Of a stretch of DNA of 64,000 nt, positions 55,582 through 64,000 are shown in pieces. Below the pieces are notes generated by a model. The model saw nothing but the letters and a program-made list of their open reading frames with translations, was not told the DNA's origin and did no database searches. Numbering within the stretch: the first letter of the stretch is position 1; every line of letters begins with the position of its first letter. The DNA lies in the NCBI GenBank assembly GCA_018466975.1, contig JAENRS010000019.1, positions 62,001 to 126,000 on the forward strand, given 5' to 3'. The position numbers and the translations under genes are program-made. The DNA comes from Sparassis latifolia (Eukaryota > Basidiomycota > Agaricomycetes > Polyporales > Sparassidaceae).

Positions 55582-56766
55582 ATGGTCGCACTTCTGCGGC
55601 AGTCCAACGCGTTCCTCGAGGAGCTCGCGCACCCCATAGCCCGCGTCTTTGACCTGCCGTATCTACCCCCGCACTTCCCCGCGCTCGTCTATGCGTTCCT
55701 GGGCTTCTACGTGCTGCATCTAGTCGTCTCGCCGCTGCTGAGCGCACGGCTCTTCCCTGTGAGCTATGGCAAACTCGCTACGCGGCGCCAGATTAACAAT
55801 TGGTGCGTTCATGCTGTTGTCCATCAATAAGAGCGATTGACATGGTGAAAGCGCAGGAACATACAGGTCGTATCGTTCCTGCATGTTTTTGTTGTGGTCC
55901 CGCTGGCTGCGCGATGTCTGTGGTCGGAGAGCTTGAATGAAGACAGGGCGTTCGGCTGGGACGACAAGCTTGGGACTACTGTCGCAGTCGCGTGTGGGTA
56001 CGTCTTTGTCCCCTTGAGTCGTGTTGATCGACGCGATGTCCGCCAGATACTTCCTATGGGACTGTGTGGATGGGATCCTCAATTTTGACGATGTCGGGTT
56101 CATAGTACATGGTGCGTAGCGTGGTTCTGTCGTACGCATGCGCTCGCGCTCACGTCGCGAGCTCAGGCGTATCGTGCTTCATTATCTACATGGGGATCTT
56201 CGTACGTACGGCGTCGTCGCGCATCGCACGCACTGATCTTCGTGTAGCGGCCTTTTCTTGGCTACTATGCGTGCCGATTCCTCTCCTGGGAGCTCAGCAC
56301 GATCTTCCTGAATATCCATCGCTTCCTCGACCGGACAGGACGGACGGGTAGCACCGCGCAGGCGGTCAACGGCGCGTTCCTCCTTGGCACGTTCTTCTTT
56401 GCGCGCATCGTGTGGGGGTGGTACAAGACCGTGGACCTCTACCTGACGCTCTACGCCGCGCGGGACGAGATCTCGTTAGGTTACTTCGTTATTTACGGCT
56501 GTGGTAGCTCTGCGCTACACTCGCTCAACGCGATGTGGTGAGTTATCACGCGATATTTCTGCGCGGCATGGTGTCGTCTGATGCTGAATGATTCGTTCAG
56601 GATGTACAAGATGGTGTTGGCACTGAAGAAGCGGTTTGATGGGTCTGACTCGAAGCCGAAGGTGCACACCAACGGGACTGCCAAGATTAATGGGGGACTT
56701 AATGGCGCTGCGAAGGGACTAGCGAACGGGTACGCCAACGGTAAGGCGAACGGCAAGGCTGAGTGA
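55582..56766 (+). CDS. TLC-domain multispanning membrane protein
   Basis: The start MVALLRQSNAFLEELAHPIA leads into a first membrane helix (FPALVYAFLGFYVLHLVVSP). Later exons give VVSFLHVFVVVPLAARCLWS, GYFLWDCVDGILNFDDV, IVHGVSCFIIYMGIFRPFLG and YYACRFLSWELSTIFLNIHR, then TFFFARIVWGWYKTV and SLGYFVIYGCGSSALHSLNA. The D/N-x-x-H and WELSTxFLN-H pattern is that of TRAM/LAG1/CLN8 (TLC) proteins of the TMEM56/TLCD type. Introns with donors at aattg, tgtgg, catg and ttc were inferred from frame. The C-terminus is a polar, Asn/Gly/Lys-rich tail (GLNGAAKGLANGYANGKANG). The role (lipid-related membrane protein) is inferred from the family. Confidence 0.87.
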
Positions 56767-57123
56767 GTGGTGGACAGTGAGCGGGTGGAATTCACTGATT
56801 ATGAGGAGTCGGGAGAGGGGAGACGATCTCATACATCTGTACTTGATTCGTCATGCTTGGATATGCGTTTGGGCAGTAGTTGTAACAGTGTTAATTTTCG
56901 TGGATAGGTACCGGTTCACGCCCCTGACGTTGAGAGACATTGCGTTTTGCGAAGTTGCGGTTCGTCTGGACGCAACTCCCACGAACAGAGTTATTTCAAC
57001 TGTATTGTAAGAACAAGATTACAACCAGATGACTGACGTAGTGCATCTGCATGCTCTCCGGATTTCGTTACACGATGGGCACCGGCACCGGCGCTGTTAA
57101 TGTGTGCAGATTTGGTGCAGATA

Positions 57124-58095
57124 TCACGGAGCGATGCGTTGGAACGCAGCGCGCACTTGGCTCTGGACGCGGCGCTCCCAAGCAACCAGGTTGACGCGTC
57201 GGGTGACCTCGAAGCGTATCGTGTTATCTTTCGCGTGCAGGATGCAATGCAGATAGGCGAAGATGAGCGCGTCGAGTGCAGTAGGACCACTGTATGCTGC
57301 CCGTGAGCTTAGTACACGGAAAGGCAGGTGTAAGCGTACGTGGAGCCGAGGAACCACTTGTCCGTGCCAAGGCGCTCAGAAAGCGATGCTATGGCTTCTC
57401 TGTATTGCAGCTCGATGGTAGCTCGGTCGACATGACTGCCATACGGTGGAAGGAGGGAGCTGATACCGGTGAAAGGCGCCGGAGGCGGGTTAATCATCGT
57501 TTCTACAGAACGCGGTTTCTCAGAGTACGGCGAGAGGATGTTCCACAGGTTGAAGGACGGAGGTTCGCTGATTGTCTAAAAACATTCTGCGATAGAATCG
57601 AGACGATTTGCGAACGGCAAGGCAGCTCACCAGCGCTGCGTGCACGTTCCCCTCCATCAGTGCGACCCACGCACGACCCTCGTCACGCGCCGCCTCGTCG
57701 ACGTATCCCTCCAGCGGGCCTTCTCCGCCTCCGACGCGTCCGTCAACCCACTCCCGGATCAGGTGTGCGGGCAGCAAGTCTCCACCCCCAGCCTCTCCCT
57801 CCTTTGGCGGTACATGCAGGTTCGGCAGACGCGCATCAATTGCACCCTCTGATGCCATATCCCAGCGGACATCGACATCGGTGACCCCGCGTAGAGCGAG
57901 GTAGGCCTGCCATTTGAGACACTCGACGTCGCTGCTGAGAACGTCTGCCTCGGCATCCCACGGGCTGTGTATCCACAGCGTCGGCGACCTTACTGGCTTC
58001 GCTGTGTACGGGGACAAGACGGGGCCATGGGTGTAGAGGGGAAAAAGAGCGAAGAATTGGCGGAGAGACGCCGGCAACGAGAGTGAGCTCGTCAT
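57124..58095 (-). CDS. Metaxin-like subunit of the mitochondrial SAM complex
   Basis: A GST-like fold without the catalytic site. The start MTSSLSLPASLRQFFALFPL runs into VRSPTLWIHSPWDAEADVLS and VECLKWQAYLALRGVTDVDV. RWDMASEGAIDARLPNLHVP matches metaxin/Sam37 N-domains. The later AWVALMEGNVHAALT, TDKWFLGSTGPTALDALIFA and YLHCILHAKDNTIRF form the C-terminal helical domain. The final splice (acceptor catacag) keeps FLGS/TGPTALDAL in phase. Sam37/metaxin helps insert beta-barrel proteins into the outer mitochondrial membrane. No C-terminal membrane anchor is seen. An in-frame ATG at 58164 would add 23 residues. Confidence 0.88.
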
Positions 58096-58389
58096 GGAGG
58101 AGTTCCCGGATGCGGCAATCAACGCTCGTATAGAACGGCTGATATAAGCCGAAATGACATGCACCCAGGAAAGCTGGTCGCTGGGCAGTCATTCATCGCT
58201 GGACTCTGCTCCAATATCTCTGTGCTAGGGCCTCACTTCGTATTTCTGAAGGGCCGACTATATGGTCTCTAGCGCTGCTCCCTGATACCAAGTGCCAGAT
58301 TGACTTCGTGTCACCTTTGTGGCGGACGTTTCTGGTTGTCTGAACACTTCTTGGACCTATTGACTTGCATCTACTAGTTATCTACTAGT

Positions 58390-61300
58390 ATGTCTGATCA
58401 GGCATCTACACCCTCTCGTCCAGCCTCGCCGGTCGGGGACCTACCAAATTTTACCACCTCCCGTTCCTACAGGTTCACATGGGACGCAGCTCATCGAAAG
58501 CAAGGGCCTGGGAGCGTCTCGGAGACTACAGAGGGGCGCGGCGACTACTTCGTAGCAAACGCAGCCCCAGATGACCTGTACGAAAACTCCTCCTTGGGCC
58601 CGTTCCCACCGGGTACCATGCCGCCAGATTGGAGCAGCGCTAAGTATGGATTCAATGGTGCGTCTCTCCTCGTCTTAGTGTATGCAGACATGCAGATGTG
58701 CGTGACATTGACAGCCATCTCGACCGTGTTGAACAACCCACACAAACGGTCTGCACCGCCGAAGGCACACTGCAGCCTGCCCGCGGTACCCCCCGCTGAC
58801 CTTCCGCGAGTGCGGCGTAAGGACTTCGATTCGTATCTCCATGCTATCGGCACAGAATGGGAACGCTTCGAGAAGAACGCGGAGCAGGGTAGGGAAGGTG
58901 TCGCGCGGATAGAGAGCGCTGCTTTGGAACTGGCTGACTACGACTTCGCCTCGACCCCAAGGACGGCACGACCATCACCTGGGAAGATGTTACCCCCTCT
59001 GGAGACGGTTCCCTCTGTCTTCTTTGACCCAAACTTCAACCTCGGTGACCCACGGACATTCAATGTGGTCGCAGAACAGCATGGGGGAGACGATGACGCC
59101 TCAGATCCTTCCTCACTCTCGCATTCCCTGCCGCTACTTGAGAAGCTATCGCATTATGCCGACACGATTGAGCAGCACCTCATCCGCGAGATTTCTATCC
59201 GCTCAACATCATTCTTTGCCGCGTTGTCGAATCTCCAAGATTTGCAGACGGAGTCCGAACAGTGCCTCGACCGAATATCGAAGTTGCGGGGCTTGCTCAA
59301 GGAAGTGGATGAGAAAGGTGCTAAGCGCGGCCTGGAAATCGTCCGCAAGGAGAACAAGCTGCGCAACATGGACGCTGTGAAAGAGGGAGTGCGAGTTGTT
59401 GGAGGTATCGTGGAGATGACAGGCGTCGCGAAGAGCCTCGTCTCTGCAGGTCAGTGGGGTGAGGCTCTGGATGTGATTGACGAGCTCGACGGATTGTGGA
59501 ATGCTGGCAGTCGCTCGGAACCACTACAAGACCTTCCTGTGCCAGTGTTGTCCCCGTCGACACCTCGGAGAGATGGCAGGACTTCGCCCCTCCCAACCGT
59601 ACTCGAGTCGCCGCCAGAAACCCCCGCTGCCGTTACTCCCCGGAAACTCGCTATCTCCGTCCCCATTGCCTCTCTCCAAGCGTTCGCGTCACTACCTGAC
59701 CATTTGCGGACGCTCACGATGGAGATCACCTCTTCTCTTACTTCGGAATTCGTCAATATATTGCGATTAGACTTGGTCGAGCGCATTGACGCGGACATAG
59801 ATTCCGCGGAGAGGAAGAACGATCCCAACATGTCCTTGAAGGACAGATTGCGACCGCTGCTGCAGAATCTCGTGCGAACGGGAGGCGTGAATGAGGCGGC
59901 TACGTCCTGGAAGAACGCGGTTCTGAAGGAAGTGCGGGGTACGCTCAGGCGAGTGAGTGGACACCCTGCCATTCAAAATGCTCCCTTACTCACAGTCGTT
60001 CAGCGGATACCGGCTTTCGACCTCGAGGACGAAGAGTCGAAGACTCAGCCAAGGTAGTGTCGGCCGTCCATTCACACACGTCGTTGGTGTAATCGATTTT
60101 TTTTAGTCTAGTCGACGAGCTCCGTGCCATGTCGCATCCTACATTCGTGGGTCTTGCGCGCATCATGTATCGCAGCCTCTTGAATTGCATCGAGGGATTG
60201 CAAGGGCAAGGCGCTGTCGTCGTAGAAGTTCTCCAGGCGATACGGTGTGTTCTCCGCAATGATGTGTTTGAGCTCTCGTTTAATGCCATTCCATTCTACG
60301 CAAGGTCTCCGAAGGCGAAGATAGACATACCCGCACTCCAAGAAGCATTGTCTGATATTCTCTCGTCGGCGGCCGAGCTAGCTAATTCACGAGCATCTAA
60401 AGTGATTGCGCTACGCTCCGAGCAACATACGGCCCTGGATCTGCCCAGTTTCTGCAGTCTGTTCAATGAGTCATGGGACTTTGTGGTCAAGTCGGAAGTC
60501 ATCTGTCGGCGTATGATTGTCGGTCTGAGGGGAACGATGGTTGGCCAGGTGTGTAAGTTTTGACGCATTAGGACCGTCCCTAACCCTGCTGGTGCGTAGG
60601 CAAAGACGTTCCTCCAGACATTCCACCAGAGCCAGATCACTCACTCCGCGAAACTGGTAGAAGATGAGCAGTGGAACGCGGCGGAAGTCGCACCATCAGT
60701 TCAGCGGATAGTGGACATGCTCGTCGATGCCTCCATCCAAGATCCGCTAGACTTCATCCTCAACCGACCCGTTCCCGCATCGCCTTTTCTATCTTCACCA
60801 TTACTTTCTCCCGCTCTCGCAGTCAACGGCGAACTCATCAAGCACCAACCGTCCTCCCCTCTACCTTCTCCTGCTTCCCCGGCGACACGGATGGCTGCAG
60901 CGCGTGCGACTCCGCGCCGGGTCTCCAGTGCGCCAACGAAGCACCTGCGCATCGAGGACCGGTCGTACTTCGCGGTATCCGCCACGCAAGAGGTGCTAGT
61001 GCTGCTAGCAGACTACCTCAAAATTATCGTCAACCTCCCGATGCTCACTACGGAGACGATGAGCCGCGTCATCGAGTTGCTCAAGGCGTTCAATTCGCGG
61101 ACATGTCAGGTGGTGCTCGGCGCAGGCGCCATGCGCTCTGCCGGGTTGAAGAACATCACCGCCAGACATCTCGGTGAGTAATCATGCATTCTGTCGGCGG
61201 CTGTGGTGTTCTTACTGACAGGTATCATGTACAGCTCTTGCATCGCAGTCGCTGTCCATTATGATTTCGCTTATCCCCTACGTGCGCGAGACGTTTCGCC

Positions 61301-62471
61301 GGCATTTGAGCCAGAAGCAGGCGGTCATGCTGGTGGAGTTCGACAAGCTAAAGCGGGTACGTCGCCGTGCTACTTCTACAAAATGCCGAGTGTGACGCTG
61401 CGCGCAGGATTTCCAAGAACACCAGAACGAGATCCATGCGAAGCTGATTGCGATCATGGGTGACCGGCTGAGTGTCCATATCAAGACTCTGCAGGTGGGT
61501 CTCTGCTTTTCTATATTGATGCCCGAAGAGCTGAGCAGACTATTCGGTGCTATCTTGCCTGCAGGAGGTGAAGTGGGACGCGCCAAAGGGGAACGGGGTA
61601 AACGATTATATGGAGACGATAGTCAAGGATACGGTCACGCTCCATAAGGTGCTTTCCCGATACCTTTCTACGTCCGTTGTCGAAGTGAGTTTGCCCATAC
61701 TCGGTTGGTGCGAGTGGCACTGACAGCGTGGGTGTGCAGTATGTGATGACCCAGGTATTCGCTGGGATTAATCATCGACTTTCGGAAGAGTACACTAAGA
61801 TCGAACTCCCATCGCAAGAGGCTAAAGACAGGTGCGTCCAAACGTAGCTTGTTCTTTTGTACTACTGACCCCTGACGGCGCCTCGCCACAGACTACTCGC
61901 AGACGCACGGTTCTTGCACGACAAGCTTGCTGTGCTCAAGAACGTTGGCGCGCCCACGGCGATGCTCGAGACCGTGGTCTCGGAGAAGTCGATCGCACGT
62001 AAAGCCGCCGCGCCTGCTCCGGCTCCTCCGCCGTCGACACCCGCTGCACACCGGTTCAAAGGCATCCTCAACCACAGGAAGGCGAGCGCGCCCGCTCCCC
62101 ATGTGGAGAAAGCACTCCCACCGCCCACGCCGGCCGCACACGAGCCAGAGCCGGCGCCTGGCACTCCCTCCTCCACCATCGTATCCGGCGATTCTCGGGA
62201 GTCGGACCTCCCGAGCCTCCCGTCCCTGACGTCCACTTCTGCTGAATCGCAGGTGGCGAACGGGGCGGTGGACGGGGAAAGTCGGACAGATGTGGAGAAC
62301 CCGCCACCGCCGCAGACACCACCTAAAGCGGAGATGTTGTACCCGTCTCTCGCAAGTGTGCTCGCTCCGGAGAAACCACTGCTGGAGAGTTCTGTCCAGA
62401 ACGGGGACGCTGTGAATGGTGTTGATGGCGCTGCACCTCCGGAACTTCATCCAGTGCAAAGTGATGTCTGA
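58390..62471 (+). CDS. VPS54: GARP complex subunit Vps54
   Basis: A large gene (about 1,100 residues). The N-terminal region has RPASPVGDLPNF, a short first intron (58658-58714) after KYGFN, then AISTVLNNPHKRSAPPKAH. The coiled-coil core LPLLEKLSHYADTIEQHLIR, FFAALSNLQDLQTESEQCLD and VVGGIVEMTGVAKSLVSAGQ is characteristic of Vps54. FCSLFNESWDFVVKSEVICR, QSQITHSAKLVEDEQWNAAE, RSYFAVSATQEVLVLLADYL, ALASQSLSIMISLIPYVRET and MTQVFAGINHRLSEEYTKIE form the C-terminal GARP domain. GARP tethers endosome-derived vesicles to the trans-Golgi. The last 180 residues after LADARFLHDKLAVLKN are Pro/Ala-rich and probably disordered, beyond what the family needs. Confidence 0.92.
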
Positions 62472-62689
62472 GTGGTCGTTAGGATACATATGTTTAGTAC
62501 TAATAGTCGACTTTGTTGCGTCGGGATGCGGTACTTATTTGTGTCAATTGGATTTGGTTGGAATATCGCTGCTTTCCCGATCCGATCGGAGAAGGATCCA
62601 TGTCCGGTGTTTGCCGCCACGCCTACCAACGCTGTGCAGCCTCCATCTCTATAAATTTCGATCGTGTATACTGATAGAGCCATTATATA

Positions 62690-63463
62690 TCACAACTCTG
62701 TACTGCGTTCAACTTCCGTCGTACGCTGTCGAACATCCACCCATCTAAGCTGTGGTGGCAATTCTTCACGGAAGTGCTTCACAGCAAGAATCATCTGCTG
62801 TGCGCACTTCTCCGATGATATCCCACCTTGGCCCGTGCCCAACCCCGTCATCAGCACGCTCTCAATTTTCTCCCTCCCGTTTTCGTGTGCTGTCTTGTTC
62901 CAGTGCTCCAGCTGCACTAATAAACTCCACATGCAGCTGTAAATGATGTCCTGATGCCAGCTGACATCCTCGGGTGTGCGCATGGTCGGCACCATGGCCA
63001 CAACGCGGATGTGCCATGCGTTATTTGGGCCAGCTACGTCGTCGGGGAGAGGTACAAGGGTGCAAGACCCAGGTGGCACGAAGCCATGCCAAGTTTCGCG
63101 AATGTATGCTTGGCAATGATTTGTGAGGCTCCACATATCTCCCGTGCCCTTGAGATAGCGCGAAAGTTCTAAATCAAAGCTGAAGAAGATGTCAAATGCC
63201 GCGCGTTGAAGCACAAAGTCGCTCACTTACCCTCCGTCCATGATGCCAAACGAATTAGCCGGAGATACTATGCAGTCGCATCGTAGCTTTTCTGCATCAA
63301 TCCCGTTAAATTTCCCTTCGATGACAGTGATGAAGGATTCGTCAGTGGATAAATGTTCTTGAATGGCTTGCTTCCAGGAGGCGCACAGCGATGTCTTGGG
63401 TTTGACGCCAGCCTTGCGAGGAGGACGCGGTTCTGGAGCTATGAAAATGAAACGAGGCAACAT
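62690..63463 (-). CDS. Macro-domain (ADP-ribose-binding) protein
   Basis: Exons 63231-63463 and 62690-63179 give 240 residues. DCIVSPANSFGIMDGGFDLE carries the N-A/S-N and GGxD-type signature of macro domains, and SVLMTGLGTGQGGISSEKC the second loop that holds the distal ribose. The start is MLPRFIFIAPEPRPPRKAG. Macro domains bind or hydrolyse ADP-ribose derivatives; several fungal ones of this spacing are single-domain proteins. No catalytic partner (for example an ART) lies nearby. The intron has a clean donor and acceptor (51 nt). Confidence 0.88.
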
Positions 63464-64000
63464 GGTGTTTCGGTGAACGGTATCTTGTCACGCCAGAACG
63501 GCTGGGAACGAGCCTAGTGACGAGTCTAGGGTTGAATGCGTCAGGTGATCAGGTTCACCTGATGAGGCAGTGACGCTTACGTAGAGCCTAGTGGGGTGTT
63601 TAACGCCGAGCTGGTAGACATGATCGCTCAAGCGTTACCGAGACTTCGAAAGCTAACTATCAGTTGTGGCACGTCGTTCCATGCTTGCAGTGGGCCAGAT
63701 GAAAAGGTATTCCTCTACTGGCCATTATTTCCTGGTGCGCTGATGGGTAAATAGGCGTAGTGGGAGTCTACTATCGCTCGATTCTATAATGTCGACTTTC
63801 GCAGTAGGTTTGGCGAAGAACTGATGAAATATATTCGAAGTCCTCTCCTAGTAGGTTAGACGAGCAAATTTGCAAGGGATGGGATTGGTGCCATGGGAAG
63901 ACCGGCGACCACGCCTGCACTGCAAATCATCTTCCTATATTATTTGCTTAGGCTCTCGCTGTCTGCTGAGAAGTAGCGGCTCGCAGAACTTCGATGATTC
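63464..64000. other. Right flank, no supported gene
   Basis: It holds the promoter of the macro-domain gene. A short inverted repeat (atcaggt-tc-acctgat, about 63549-63564) is present. The window ends without a further gene start. Confidence 0.6.

Noticed and set aside
1..64000. Prokaryotic features (operons, CRISPR arrays, ribosome binding sites)
   Set aside because: Intron-dense eukaryotic genes throughout; no spaced short repeat arrays were seen.

Overview
The window is nuclear DNA from a filamentous basidiomycete, most likely a wood-decay Agaricomycete. Genes are dense, lie on both strands, and carry many 43-70 nt GT-AG introns and very small exons. The gene content is fungal throughout: Csm1/Pcs1, a WOPR factor, bifunctional tryptophan synthase, Gti1/Pac2, FunK1-type and Crinkler-type proteins. 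The species assignment is inference from gene style, not from a marker gene.

Layout. 1-6.4 kb is repeat territory: short tandem repeats, then a complete but dead Copia/Ty1 LTR retrotransposon on the minus strand (1648-6376). A tRNA-Ser(AGA) lies at 6811. 7-13.4 kb: a DUF1776 protein with an apparent frameshift, an unrecognised protein, a cyclic phosphodiesterase and an alpha-arrestin-like protein. 14-19.3 kb: a Crinkler N-terminal/protein kinase fusion, a triple-KH RNA-binding protein and a short-chain dehydrogenase. 19.4-28.2 kb: the clamp-loader subunit Ctf18, an alpha/beta hydrolase, a broken Crinkler/RHS-like P-loop gene and a GPI-anchored cupredoxin. 28.7-38.4 kb: mitochondrial thioredoxin, mitochondrial EF4 (Guf1), the splicing factor Cwf18, a WOPR transcription factor, about 2 kb without genes, a 104-bp hairpin and Elongin A. 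38.7-41.2 kb is an accessory island holding an unrecognised exon, a FunK1-type kinase pseudogene, short tandem repeats and an unrecognised reading frame. 41.2-51 kb: a DUF7770-like protein divergent from monopolin subunit Csm1, an asparaginase with ankyrin tail divergent from tryptophan synthase, and eIF2B beta. 51.4-64 kb: two tandem G-protein gamma genes, a coiled-coil protein, a TLC membrane protein, a metaxin, the GARP subunit Vps54 and a macro-domain protein.

Most genes are housekeeping and unrelated to each other. Two Crinkler-family genes and a kinase relic suggest an accessory, fast-changing component. Joins between exons were made by eye from splice sites, reading phase and family conservation. 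No similarity search was run.
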